From contig NZ_CP025394.1 in NCBI RefSeq assembly GCF_002943525.1, forward strand, positions 7,145,001 to 7,209,000: DNA of 64,000 nt, given 5' to 3'. This DNA is from Kitasatospora sp. MMS16-BH015 (GTDB lineage: Bacteria > Actinomycetota > Actinomycetes > Streptomycetales > Streptomycetaceae). The position numbers and the translations under genes are program-made. This document shows, one piece after another, positions 34,389 to 42,697 of the stretch (its first letter is position 1; every line of letters starts with the position of its first letter). The notes under the pieces were generated by a model. It was not told the origin of the DNA, made no database searches, and saw only the letters and a program-made list of their open reading frames with translations.

Positions 34389-34997
34389 GTGGGTGAGCAG
34401 ACCGCCGCACCGCAGCAGCAGCGTAGCCGGGAGAAGGTGGCCCGGATCCTGGCGGCTACCGCCGGGCTGTTGGAGACCACGCCGTACGAGGAACTCGGCA
34501 CCAAGCTGATCGCCGCCGAGGCCGGCGTCTCGATCGGCGCGCTCTACCGCTACTTCGCGGACCGCGAGGCGATCCTGGTCGCGCTGCTCCGGGGCTGGCA
34601 GCGCTCGGACGTGGAGATCGCCGAGCGCCTCACCGCCGACCCACTGCCCGAGCGCTCCCGCCAGCTGATCGGCCGGCTGCTCACCGCGTACGCCGACCGG
34701 TTCCGCACCGTGCCGGGCTACCGCTGGCTCTGGTACCACGGCCCGCGCCTCCCGGCGCTCCGCGCCGAGGGCGAGCAGGTGGACCGGGAGATCGCCGCCC
34801 ACCTGCACCGCGCACTCTCCGCCGGCTACGGCTACCCGGAGACCGAGGACGCCCGCCGCCGGGTCCGCCTGGCCGTCACCGTCGGCTCCTCGCTGCTCGA
34901 CCAGGCGTTCAAGGAGGACCCGGAGGGCGATTCGCTGACCCTCGACGACGCGGCCCTGATGATCGACCGCTACCTCTTCGCCCCGACGGCGGGCTGA
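34389..34997 (+). CDS. TetR-family repressor
   Basis: A 202-residue regulator. The N-terminal helix-turn-helix reads EELGTKLIAAEAGVSIGALYRYFADREAIL (residues about 33-62), typical of TetR; the C-terminal ligand domain is less conserved and has YRWLWYHGPRLP. GTG 34389 is preferred to ATG 34377 because GGGAGGAG at 34369-34376 lies 12 bases before it but abuts the ATG. It is divergent from the MFS exporter and presumably represses it through 34261-34274, releasing on binding an exporter substrate. Confidence 0.88.
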   Translation: MGEQTAAPQQQRSREKVARILAATAGLLETTPYEELGTKLIAAEAGVSIGALYRYFADREAILVALLRGWQRSDVEIAERLTADPLPERSRQLIGRLLTAYADRFRTVPGYRWLWYHGPRLPALRAEGEQVDREIAAHLHRALSAGYGYPETEDARRRVRLAVTVGSSLLDQAFKEDPEGDSLTLDDAALMIDRYLFAPTAG

Positions 34998-35109
34998 AGC
35001 ACCCGGCTAGGGAAGGCCCGGGCGGCGAGCTTCCGCGAGCTTCCGCGAGCTTGCGTGGGCGGCCGTCGCGGCCGTCTGAGCCGCCGGAGCCGCCGGGCCC
35101 GGCGCCTCA

Positions 35110-36102
35110 GAAAGTGTTGGGTAATTGATCGACTGCTTGGTGTGATGTGCGGCCGGTGATCTTCGTGGTCGAGGAGCCCGCGAGGATCACCGGTATGTGT
35201 GTCTGTTCGTGCAAGCCTTCGTACGACTCGTCGTTGACGGATGCTCAGTGGGCGGTGATCGAGCCGCTGCTGCCGGGGCGGGATCCGCGCAGGGGCGGCC
35301 GGCCGCTGAAGTTCCCTCGCCGCCTGGTCGTCGACACGGTTCTGTACGTCCTGGTCAGTGGTTGTGCCTGGCGGCTGGTGCCGCACGACCTGGCGCCGTG
35401 GGACGCGGCCTACCGGTGGTTTCGTGCGTGGAGCGCCGACGGGACGTGGGACCGGGTCCACGACGTGTTGCGTGACCGGGTGAGGGTCGCGGACGGTCGG
35501 GATCCGCAGCCGTCGGCGGCGGTGCTGGACTCCCAGTCCGTACGCAGTCACCAGGGCGGCGAGGCGATCGGCTACGACGCGGGCAAGCGTGTCCGGGGCC
35601 GCAAGCGGCACCTGCTGGTGGACAGCTGTGGACTGGTCCTGAAGGCGGTCGTGCACTCCGCGTCCGTCCAGGAGCGGGCGGGCGCGAAGCTGGTCCTGGC
35701 CGGCATCCGTGGTCTGTTCCCGCAGGTCGGGCTGGTCTGGGTCGACGGCGGCTACGTCAACGCGATCGATGCCGGTCTGGTCGGCTGGGCTGCCGCGCAC
35801 GAGAACCTGACGGTGGTGGCGGTGCCGCGCAACGCGGATGTGAAAGGCTTCCAGGTGCTGCCCCGCAGGTGGGTGGTCGAGCGGACATTCTCCTGGCTGG
35901 GGCGGTGCAGACGGTTGGCACGGGACTACGAGCGCAAGACCGCGCACGCCGAAGCGATGATCAAGGTCGCCATGATCCGCCTGATGGCCGCCCGCCTCGC
36001 CGGCGAGGAGGTCGAACCACGCGGCCCCATCGAGACCGAAGCAGCCCGCCGCCTCGCCGATGACCTCAAGAACGAGTAGTCACCCGCTTACCCAACACTT
36101 TC
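35110..36102 (+). mobile_element. IS5-family insertion sequence with TCA target duplication
   Basis: Ends are inverted repeats GAAAGTGTTGGGTAA (35110-35124 and complement at 36088-36102). TCA is duplicated on both sides (35107-35109 and 36103-36105). The element is 993 bp with one transposase gene. The right-hand TCA is the stop codon (TGA on the minus strand) of the MarR gene, so insertion did not change the protein. Confidence 0.9.
35195..36079 (+). CDS. IS5-family transposase
   Basis: A 294-residue DDE transposase: LTDAQWAVIEPLLPG is the family N-terminus, Asp in VLDSQSVRSHQGGE, Asp in WVDGGYVN and Glu in VVERTFSWLGRCRRL. The three catalytic residues are present and the frame is unbroken, so it may be functional. 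ATG 35195 is preferred (GAGGAT upstream) over the in-frame ATG 35147, which would add 16 residues not typical of the family. Confidence 0.93.
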   Translation: MCVCSCKPSYDSSLTDAQWAVIEPLLPGRDPRRGGRPLKFPRRLVVDTVLYVLVSGCAWRLVPHDLAPWDAAYRWFRAWSADGTWDRVHDVLRDRVRVADGRDPQPSAAVLDSQSVRSHQGGEAIGYDAGKRVRGRKRHLLVDSCGLVLKAVVHSASVQERAGAKLVLAGIRGLFPQVGLVWVDGGYVNAIDAGLVGWAAAHENLTVVAVPRNADVKGFQVLPRRWVVERTFSWLGRCRRLARDYERKTAHAEAMIKVAMIRLMAARLAGEEVEPRGPIETEAARRLADDLKNE

Positions 36103-36591
36103 TCAGGCGGCCCGAGTGGCGGCCGGAGTGGCGGCCGTGCCCGGCTTCACGGCCTCGACGGCCGCGACCAGTGGAGCCAGGTCGGGGTTGCGGGCGGCCT
36201 CGTCGAGCGCGGCGCGGAGGGCGGCGTCGTTGGTCGGCCGGGCCGCTTCGAGCAGGGTGAGGCCGGCTTCGCTGACGTTGGTGTAGATGCCCCGGCGGTC
36301 GGTGGGGCAGAGGTAGCGGGCCAGCAGGCCCCGGTCCTCCAGGCGGGTGACCAGGCGGGTGGTCGCGCTCTGGCTGAGCACCACCGCGTCGGCCACCTGC
36401 TTCATCTGGAGGTGGCCGCCCTCCTCGTCGTGCTGGCGGCTGAGCACGTCCAGCAGCGAGTACTCGCGCACGCTCAGGTCGTGCTCGGCCTGGAGAGCGC
36501 GCTCGATGTGCGCCTCGATCCGGCCGTACAGCACGTACAGGGCGGACCAGCCGCTGGCGAGGGCGGTCAGTGCGGGGTCGGTGGCGGTCAT
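36103..36591 (-). CDS. MarR-family regulator
   Basis: A 162-residue winged-helix repressor: LSVREYSLLDVLSRQ, then LQMKQVADAVVLSQSATTRLVTRLEDRGLLAR and the wing CPTDRRGIYTNVSEAG. It is divergent from an MFS exporter plus aldo/keto reductase, which it probably controls in response to a phenolic or other small ligand. ATG 36591 with AAGGAG upstream. Its stop codon lies in the target duplication of the IS5 element; any terminator beyond it has been moved away by the insertion. Confidence 0.92.
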   Translation of the reverse strand: MTATDPALTALASGWSALYVLYGRIEAHIERALQAEHDLSVREYSLLDVLSRQHDEEGGHLQMKQVADAVVLSQSATTRLVTRLEDRGLLARYLCPTDRRGIYTNVSEAGLTLLEAARPTNDAALRAALDEAARNPDLAPLVAAVEAVKPGTAATPAATRAA

Positions 36592-36926
36592 GGGTGCCGC
36601 ACTCCTTCCAGGGGCCGGGTGTCGAGATGACCCCAGGATAAGCCGCCCGAGTCGTTACCGGCCAGGGCCGGTAGCAGGCTTCTGCAAGCACCGGCGCCGC
36701 GCACTTCAATGCCCGCCGCCCGTCCCGCCCCCTCCGGCACCCAGGCCCAGGTGTCCCCTCCGGCACCCAGGCCCAGGCGTCCCCTCCGGCACCCAGGCCC
36801 AGGCGTCCCCTCCGGCACCCAGGCTCAAGCGGCGATCGGGCAATGCCAGCGCTTGCACATATAGCGCGCCTGCAACTATTGTCGAAGCTCGTAAGACGCA
36901 CAGGCAATCGCACGGAGGGTAGCGCC
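36592..36926. promoter_or_regulatory. Divergent regulatory region between MarR and MFS genes
   Basis: 335 bases. TTGCAC (36853-36858), 18-base spacer, TATTGT (36877-36882) is a likely promoter for the MFS gene. TTGCA and TGCAA within it (36853-36857 and 36871-36875) form an inverted repeat that could be the MarR operator. The tandem repeats at 36729-36832 fill the MarR-proximal part. Confidence 0.5.
36729..36832. repeat. Four 26-bp tandem repeats
   Basis: Units start at 36729, 36755, 36781 and 36807, each beginning CCCCTCCGGCACCCAGG. Units 1-3 differ at one base; unit 4 is degenerate at its end. Non-coding; lies in the MarR-MFS divergent spacer. Confidence 0.9.
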
Positions 36927-38135
36927 ATGCCTCTCGCACTCCTCGCCCTGGCCATCGGGGCCTTCGGGATCGGCACCACCGAGTTCGTGGTCATGGGCCT
37001 GCTGCCCCAGATCGCCGCCGACTACGGCGTGTCCATCCCCACCGCCGGGCTGCTGGTCACCGGCTACGCGATCGGCGTCGTCCTCGGCGCGCCGGTCATG
37101 ACGGTGCTCGGCACCAGGATCAGCCGCAAGACGGTGCTGATGCTGCTGATGGGGCTGTTCACCGTCGGCAACCTGCTGTCGGCGCTCGCGCCGAGCTTCG
37201 GGCTGATGCTGGGCGGCCGGATCGTGGCCTCGCTCGCGCACGGCGCGTTCTTCGGGATCGGGTCGGTGGTGGCGGCCGAGCTGGTCGCCCCGGACAAGAA
37301 GGCCGGCGCCATCGCCACCATGTTCACCGGGCTGACGGTGGCCAACATCGTCGGTGTGCCGCTCGGCACCTTCATCGGGCAGGCCGTGGGCTGGCGGGCC
37401 ACCTTCACGGTGGTCGCCGCGCTCGGGCTGGTCGGCCTGCTCGGGATCGCCAAGCTGGTGCCCGAGCTGCCCCGGCCCGAGGGCGCCCACCTGCGCCGCG
37501 AGCTGACCGCCTTCCGCAACCCGCAGGTGCTGCTCGCGATGGCGATGACCGTGCTCGGCTTCGGCGGGGTGTTCGCCGCCATCACGTACATCGCCCCGAT
37601 GATGACCAACGTCGCCGGCTACTCCGAGGGCGCCGTCACCTGGCTGCTGGTGCTGTTCGGGGTCGGCATGTTCCTCGGCAACCTGCTCGGCGGCCGGTAC
37701 GCCGACCGCAGGTTGATGCCGATGCTGTACGTGAGCCTCGGCGGGCTGGCCCTGGTGCTCGGGCTGTTCACCGTCACCGCGCACAGCAAGGTGGCGGCCG
37801 CCGTCACCATCCTGCTGGTCGGGGCGCTCGGCTTCGCCACCGTGCCGCCGCTGCAGAAGCGGGTGCTCGACCAGGCGCACGGCGCGCCCACGCTGGCCTC
37901 GGCCGTCAACATCGGCGCCTTCAACCTCGGCAACGCGCTGGCCGCCTGGCTCGGCGGCCTGGTGATCACCGCCGGCCTCGGCTACACCGCACCGAACTGG
38001 GTCGGCGCCGCGCTGGCCGCCGCCGCCCTGCTGCTGGCCTTCTGGTCCGCCGCCCTGGAGCGCCGCGCCCCGGCCACGACAACCACCGTCCCGGGCGCCA
38101 CCCCGGCCGCCGCGCCCAGCCCCGTCCTCCACTGA
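36927..38135 (+). CDS. MFS exporter (DHA1, AraJ/CmlA-like)
   Basis: A 402-residue, 12-helix MFS protein. It opens LALLALAIGAFGIGTTEFVVMGLLPQIA, the DHA1 (AraJ/chloramphenicol-exporter-like) signature, with GTRISRKTVLM as motif A and LGGRYADRRLMPML in the second half. It probably exports a drug or sugar-like compound. ATG 36927 with CGGAGGG upstream. It lies downstream of the MarR operator region and is 32 bases ahead of the aldo/keto reductase, forming an operon. Confidence 0.93.
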   Translation: MPLALLALAIGAFGIGTTEFVVMGLLPQIAADYGVSIPTAGLLVTGYAIGVVLGAPVMTVLGTRISRKTVLMLLMGLFTVGNLLSALAPSFGLMLGGRIVASLAHGAFFGIGSVVAAELVAPDKKAGAIATMFTGLTVANIVGVPLGTFIGQAVGWRATFTVVAALGLVGLLGIAKLVPELPRPEGAHLRRELTAFRNPQVLLAMAMTVLGFGGVFAAITYIAPMMTNVAGYSEGAVTWLLVLFGVGMFLGNLLGGRYADRRLMPMLYVSLGGLALVLGLFTVTAHSKVAAAVTILLVGALGFATVPPLQKRVLDQAHGAPTLASAVNIGAFNLGNALAAWLGGLVITAGLGYTAPNWVGAALAAAALLLAFWSAALERRAPATTTTVPGATPAAAPSPVLH

Positions 38136-38167
38136 ACCCACCCCCGCACCAAGGCAAGGAACCGATC

Positions 38168-38992
38168 ATGACCACCGTCCCCACCGTGCAGCTCAACAAC
38201 GGCGTCCGGATCCCCCAGCTCGGCTTCGGCGTCTTCCAGGTCCCCGACGAGGAGACCACCACCGCCGTGAAGACCGCCCTGGCGACCGGCTACCGCAGCA
38301 TCGACACCGCCGCGATCTACGGCAACGAGGCCGGGGTCGGCCGGGCGCTGGCCGAGTCCGGGGTGGCGCGCGAGGAGCTCTTCCTGACCACGAAGGTCTG
38401 GAACGCCGACCAGGGGTACGAGGCGACGCTGCGCGCCTTCGACACCAGCCTGGCCAGGCTCGGCCTCGAGTACGTCGACCTCTACCTGATCCACTGGCCC
38501 ACCCCGGCCCGCGACCTCTACTTGGACACCTGGCGGGCGCTGGAGCGGCTGGCCGCCGACGGGCGGATCCGGGCGGCGGGCGTCTCCAACTTCCAGCCCG
38601 CGCACCTGGAGCGGCTGCTCGACGCGAGCGAGCTGGTGCCGGCCGTCAACCAGATCGAGCTCCACCCGGGGCTCCAGCAGGCCGAGCTGCGCGCCTTCCA
38701 CGCCGAGCACGGCATCGCCACCGAGGCCTGGAGCCCGCTGGCCCAGGGCGCGGTGCTGGACGACCCGGCGATCACCGCGATCGCGGCCCGCACCGGCAAG
38801 TCCCCGGCCCAGGTGGTGCTGCGCTGGCACCTCCAGCTCGGCACCATCGTGATCCCGAAGTCGGTCACCCCGGCCCGGATCGCGCAGAACCTGGACGTGT
38901 TCGACTTCGAGCTGACCCCCGAGGAGCTGGCCGCCGTGGCCGCCACCGACCGCGGCCTGCGCACCGGCCCGGACCCGGACCGGTTCAACTGA
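38168..38992 (+). CDS. Aldo/keto reductase (AKR5/2,5-diketo-gluconate reductase type)
   Basis: A 274-residue NADPH-dependent TIM-barrel reductase. IDTAAIYGNEAGVGRAL carries the catalytic Asp and Tyr, TTKVWN the Lys, and LIHWP the His; the C-terminal IPKSVTPARIAQNLDVFDF is the cofactor loop. It reduces aldehydes or ketones. Second gene of the MarR-controlled operon, so it may detoxify the same class of compound the MFS exports. ATG 38168 with AAGGCAAGGA upstream. A very strong terminator follows. Confidence 0.94.
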   Translation: MTTVPTVQLNNGVRIPQLGFGVFQVPDEETTTAVKTALATGYRSIDTAAIYGNEAGVGRALAESGVAREELFLTTKVWNADQGYEATLRAFDTSLARLGLEYVDLYLIHWPTPARDLYLDTWRALERLAADGRIRAAGVSNFQPAHLERLLDASELVPAVNQIELHPGLQQAELRAFHAEHGIATEAWSPLAQGAVLDDPAITAIAARTGKSPAQVVLRWHLQLGTIVIPKSVTPARIAQNLDVFDFELTPEELAAVAATDRGLRTGPDPDRFN

Positions 38993-39007
38993 GGCTGCTC
39001 GGACGAC

Positions 39008-39053
39008 AGCGGCGCGCGGCGCCCCCCGGACTCGGGGGGCGCCGCGCGCCGCT
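39008..39053. terminator. 20-bp perfect hairpin, bidirectional terminator
   Basis: Bases 39008-39027 pair without mismatch with 39034-39053; loop GGACTC. It lies between the convergent aldo/keto reductase (stop 38992) and M23 peptidase (stop 39068). Confidence 0.85.
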
Positions 39054-39067
39054 GGGTGGGACGAAGG

Positions 39068-39970
39068 TCAGACGTTGACCGAGTGGGCCCGCAGGTAGGC
39101 GACCGGGTCGATGTCGGAGCCGTAGTTCGGGGTGGTGCGGATCTCGAAGTGCAGGTGCGGGCCGGTCACGTTGCCGGTGGCGCCGGAGAGGCCGAGCTGC
39201 TGGCCGGCCGTGACGGACTGGCCGGCGTGCACCTGGAGCTTGGAGAGGTGGGCGTACTGGGCGTACTTGCCGTCGGCCAGGCGGATGACCACCTGGTTGC
39301 CGTAGGCGCCACCCCAGCCGGCCGTCACCACGGTGCCGTCGCCGACGGCCCGCAGGCTGGTGCCGACGGAGGCCGCGAAGTCCACGCCGGTGTGGTGGCC
39401 GCTGGCCCACAGGTGACCGGGCACGCCCCAGTTCTCGACGATGCTCGGTTCGGCCAGCGGGGCGTAGAAGTCCGGCGCGGCGGGCGCGGGCGCAGTGACC
39501 GGAGCCGGAGCCGGAGCTGCGGCGGGGGCCGGAGCAGCGGCCGGGGCGGGGGCCGGCGCGGCGGCGGGGGCCACGGCGGGGGTGGCGGCCGGGGCCTGGT
39601 GGGTGGCGACCGGGGTGGCGGCGTCCAGGCCGAGGCGCTGGGCGACGTCGGCGAGGCCGGCCTGGGCGGCGGGCTTGCCGGTGTGGACCGGGTGCCAGTC
39701 GCCGTCCACCAGGTGGTGCGCGGTGGGGTCGGCGGCCTTGGCCGGGTCGGTGAGCGTCTTCGTGGCGGCGGCGGGCGCGGTGTGCGCGACGTGCTGGGCG
39801 TCCACGCTGCTGGTGAACGAGTGGTGGCCGGAGCCCGAGTCGGCGAGGGCCGAGGCGGTGGTGACACCGACCAGGGGGAGCGCGAAGGTCGCGGCCAGCG
39901 TGGTGGCGATGGCGACCTTGTTCAGCTGCGGGCGGGTGTGACGGCGTGCGTGCTTGCCCCGTGCGGACAT
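39068..39970 (-). CDS. Secreted M23 peptidoglycan endopeptidase
   Basis: A 300-residue exported zinc peptidase. Signal peptide 1-43 (LPLVGVTTASALA). A Pro/Ala low-complexity linker (about 125-166) leads to the M23 domain (about 180-295) with H193-x3-D197 in HTGVDFAA and H272-L-H274 in PHLHFE, the zinc and catalytic residues. It cuts cell-wall cross-links. ATG 39970 has AGAGGA upstream. The long 5' leader holds a c-di-AMP riboswitch, as in other streptomycete cell-wall hydrolase genes. Confidence 0.94.
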   Translation of the reverse strand: MSARGKHARRHTRPQLNKVAIATTLAATFALPLVGVTTASALADSGSGHHSFTSSVDAQHVAHTAPAAATKTLTDPAKAADPTAHHLVDGDWHPVHTGKPAAQAGLADVAQRLGLDAATPVATHQAPAATPAVAPAAAPAPAPAAAPAPAAAPAPAPVTAPAPAAPDFYAPLAEPSIVENWGVPGHLWASGHHTGVDFAASVGTSLRAVGDGTVVTAGWGGAYGNQVVIRLADGKYAQYAHLSKLQVHAGQSVTAGQQLGLSGATGNVTGPHLHFEIRTTPNYGSDIDPVAYLRAHSVNV

Positions 39971-39981
39971 GGGTGTTCCTC

Positions 39982-40125
39982 TCCGACGCCGACGAGGTGA
40001 GCTGTCGGGTTCGGGCTGGAGATGCCCGGCCGCGGAATGCGGCTTCACCCCAAGCCGCCCGGACGTGTCCGGACGGCGTACTGACCTGGGTCCCCCGCTC
40101 CTGCCGTTACAGAGCTCGGTAGTGC
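39982..40125 (-). promoter_or_regulatory. ydaO/yuaA-type c-di-AMP riboswitch
   Basis: On the minus strand the conserved blocks occur in order: GGGGGACCCAGG (40096-40085), GGGGTGAAGCC (40051-40041) and CCGAACCCGACAGCTCACCT (40014-39995). These match the ydaO consensus closely, including the GAACCCG-CAGCT-ACCT 3' block, and sit right upstream of an M23 cell-wall peptidase gene, the usual context in actinomycetes. c-di-AMP binding would turn the gene off. End positions are approximate. Confidence 0.82.
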
Positions 40126-40429
40126 CCACGGGTGCCGGCAGGACTAGGCGTTGCACCCGGTGGACCCGCTCGGTCAGTGGCCGGGCGGTCCGATGAAGCA
40201 AAACCCACGAACCGGACAAAAGCAAAGGTGACGGTTGGATAACTGCCGGAATTGGTGACCGAAAGCGCTCGTCGAATCACCATCCGTGCACGAAACATAA
40301 GCAAGAGGTGAAGGTGGGAGGGCCCAAAGTGAGATTCGTGGCGGAATGCGACGGTGGAATCGCGGTGGGTGGTCGAAACCGGGCCGGGCGGTGAGCCTGC
40401 TCACGGCGGGCGGCCCGTAGGCTGCCGGT

Positions 40430-41242
40430 ATGCGAGATCTTGCGGTGGGGATGAGGCTCCTTTTCCAGGGCCAGAAGTGGGTGGCCCGGCACGGGCGGTG
40501 GTGGGGATTCGGGATGATCCCGGCGCTGATCACGATGGTCGGGTACCTGGTGGCGATGGCCGCCCTGGTGGTCGAATCGGGCGGGTTGGTGCGCTGGATG
40601 ACGCCGTTCGCCGACGGGTGGGGCTCGCCCTGGCAGGGGGTGCTGCGCGGGGTGGTGACGGCCGCGCTGATCGGTGGCGGGGCGCTGCTCGCGGCGGTCA
40701 CCTTCACCGCCGTGACGCTGCTGGTCGGGCAGCCGTTCTACGAGTCGCTGGCCGCGAAGGTGGACGAGACCGAGGGCGGCGCCCCGGCGGCGCCGGAGCT
40801 GTCGCTCTGGCGGGAGCTGGTGATCGCCACCAGGGACAGCCTGGCGGTGCTGCTGCGGGCCGGCGGGTTCGGGGTGCTGCTGTTCGCCTGCGGGTTCGTC
40901 CCGGTGGTCGGGCAGACGGTGGTGCCGGTGATCGGGGTGGGGGTCTCGGGCTTCTTCCTGACCGTGGAGCTGACGGCCGTGGCGCTCCAGCGGCGCGGGG
41001 TGCCGCAGCCCGAGCGGCTGCGGATGCTGCGCGGGCGGCTCGGACTGGCGCTCGGTTTCGGTGCGCCGCTGGTGCTGCTCTTCCTGGTGCCGATGGTCAC
41101 CGTGCTGCTGATGCCCGGCGCGGTGGCCGGGGCGACGCTGCTGGCCCGCGAGCTGGTGCCCGTGGAGAACGGCGCGGACGGCGAGGAATCGGACGAGAAC
41201 GACGATATGACGAGCGCAGAAATGCATTCGAACGCACAGTAA
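40430..41242 (+). CDS. EI24-domain membrane protein
   Basis: A 270-residue protein with several long hydrophobic segments (about 30-50, 75-100, 140-185, 205-235), of the EI24/CysZ group; FQGQKWVARHGRWWGFGMIPAL and LVGQPFYESLAAKVDE are its motifs. Function in actinomycetes unknown; CysZ relatives move sulfate. The acidic C-terminal tail is variable. ATG 40430 is directly seven bases after TAGGCT (40418-40423), so the transcript is likely leaderless; no ribosome site is seen. Confidence 0.85.
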   Translation: MRDLAVGMRLLFQGQKWVARHGRWWGFGMIPALITMVGYLVAMAALVVESGGLVRWMTPFADGWGSPWQGVLRGVVTAALIGGGALLAAVTFTAVTLLVGQPFYESLAAKVDETEGGAPAAPELSLWRELVIATRDSLAVLLRAGGFGVLLFACGFVPVVGQTVVPVIGVGVSGFFLTVELTAVALQRRGVPQPERLRMLRGRLGLALGFGAPLVLLFLVPMVTVLLMPGAVAGATLLARELVPVENGADGEESDENDDMTSAEMHSNAQ

Positions 41243-41249
41243 AGGAAAT

Positions 41250-41279
41250 TTGACATTCCGTCAGGCGGTACGCGATACA
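41250..41279 (+). promoter_or_regulatory. Promoter of leaderless P450 gene
   Basis: TTGACA (41250-41255), 18-base spacer, GATACA (41274-41279). The first transcribed base would fall on the A of ATG 41286. It lies eight bases after the EI24 stop codon. Confidence 0.6.
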
Positions 41280-41285
41280 GGGTCG

Positions 41286-42539
41286 ATGACCGCCACGGGT
41301 GTCCCCGCGCAGCACGCTCACTCCGTTCACGGGCCGGGGCCGAACCCCGCCCAGCCGGAGTTCTGGCAGCTCCCGGCCGAGGCCAGGGCCGCAGCCTTCG
41401 CCCGGCTGCGGGAGCTCGACCACCCCGTCCGCTGCACCGACCCCCGGACGGGCAAGGGCTTCCACGCGCTGGTCCGGCACGCCGACGTGGTGCGGGCCAG
41501 CCGCAACCCCGCGCTCTTCCTCAGCGGCCCCGGCGTCACCACCCCCGAACCGCCGCGCTGGGTGCGGATGGTGTTCGGCGACTCGATGGTCAACCTGGAC
41601 GACCCGCACCACGCCGGGCTGCGCCGGATCGTGGCCCGGGCCTTCACCCCGCGCCTGATAGCCCGGGCCGAGGCCGACATCCGGCGGACGGCCGCCCAGC
41701 TCGTGGACGAGGTGGTCGCGCAGCGGCCCACCGACTTCGTCGCTGCCGTCGCCGCCCAGCTGCCGTACCGGGTGATCTGCGACCTGATGGGCGTGCCCGA
41801 GGCACCGCGCCGGGCCATCCTGGCCGAGATCGACCGGGCCACCGCCCCCACCGGGGTGCGGCGCACCCGGCTGCGGGTGCCGGGGCGCGGGCTGGCCGCG
41901 CTGGCCCGGCTGTACCTCACCATCGCCGCGATCGGCCGCGAACGCCGCCGCCGGCCCACCGAGGACCTGATCTCCGCCCTGGTCACCGCCGACGTGGAGG
42001 GGCACCGGCTCGGCGCCCGCGAGCTCGGCGCCTTCTTCTCCCTGCTGCTGGTCGCCGGGGTCGAGACCACCCGCAACGCGCTCGCCCACGGCCTGCACCT
42101 GCTCACCGTCCACCCCGAGCAGCGCGCGCTGCTCACCGCCGACCTGGGCGGGCGGCTCCCCGGCGCGGTGGAGGAGATCGTCCGGTACGCCACCCCGATC
42201 GTCCAGTTCCGCCGCACCGTGGCGGCCGACTGCGAGTTCGGGGGCGCGCAGCTGCGCCGGGGCGAGAAGGTGGTGCTCTTCTTCGGCTCGGCCAACCGGG
42301 ACGCGGCCGTCTTCGCCGACCCGGACCGGTTCGACCTCACCCGCTCGCCCAACCCGCACCTGGGCTTCGGCGGGGGCGGCCCGCACTTCTGCCTCGGTGC
42401 CCACCTGGCCCGGCAGGAGATGCGGGCGGTGCTCGGCGAGCTGTACACCCGGCTGCCGGAGCTGCGGTCCACCGGGGAGCCCGAGCTGGTCGCCTCCAGC
42501 TTCGACCACCGGGTGCGGAGCCTGCCGTTCACCTTCTGA
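41286..42539 (+). CDS. Cytochrome P450 (CYP124/125-like haem motif)
   Basis: A 417-residue P450. I-helix LLLVAGVETTRNALAHG, ExxR in VEEIVRYATP, and haem loop FGGGGPHFCLGAHLARQE with Cys369; the four-glycine haem loop is characteristic of actinobacterial lipid and sterol oxidising P450s (CYP124/125/142 group). Likely substrate is a branched lipid or steroid side chain, by family only. ATG 41286 is chosen because a promoter points at it; the in-frame TTG at 41250 is its -35 box. No ferredoxin gene is adjacent. Confidence 0.93.
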   Translation: MTATGVPAQHAHSVHGPGPNPAQPEFWQLPAEARAAAFARLRELDHPVRCTDPRTGKGFHALVRHADVVRASRNPALFLSGPGVTTPEPPRWVRMVFGDSMVNLDDPHHAGLRRIVARAFTPRLIARAEADIRRTAAQLVDEVVAQRPTDFVAAVAAQLPYRVICDLMGVPEAPRRAILAEIDRATAPTGVRRTRLRVPGRGLAALARLYLTIAAIGRERRRRPTEDLISALVTADVEGHRLGARELGAFFSLLLVAGVETTRNALAHGLHLLTVHPEQRALLTADLGGRLPGAVEEIVRYATPIVQFRRTVAADCEFGGAQLRRGEKVVLFFGSANRDAAVFADPDRFDLTRSPNPHLGFGGGGPHFCLGAHLARQEMRAVLGELYTRLPELRSTGEPELVASSFDHRVRSLPFTF

Positions 42540-42697
42540 GAGCGACCGGGAGGCACCGTTCACCTGCCGAGACGGGCCGGGAGACAAGGGTCGGGAGGGC
42601 GGAAAGGGCGGCCCGCTTTGTCCGTTCCGGCGCGGGCCGGGCGGGGCGCGCGGGCCCTAGCGTGCCGGACACACCCCGACCCGTCCCGGAGGCTCCC

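Noticed and set aside
36729..36832. Possible CRISPR array
   Set aside because: Units are directly adjacent with no spacers and there are no cas genes; it is a simple tandem repeat.
41250..41285. TTG at 41250 as the start of the P450
   Set aside because: The TTG is part of TTGACA, the -35 box; ATG 41286 fits a leaderless transcript and the family length.
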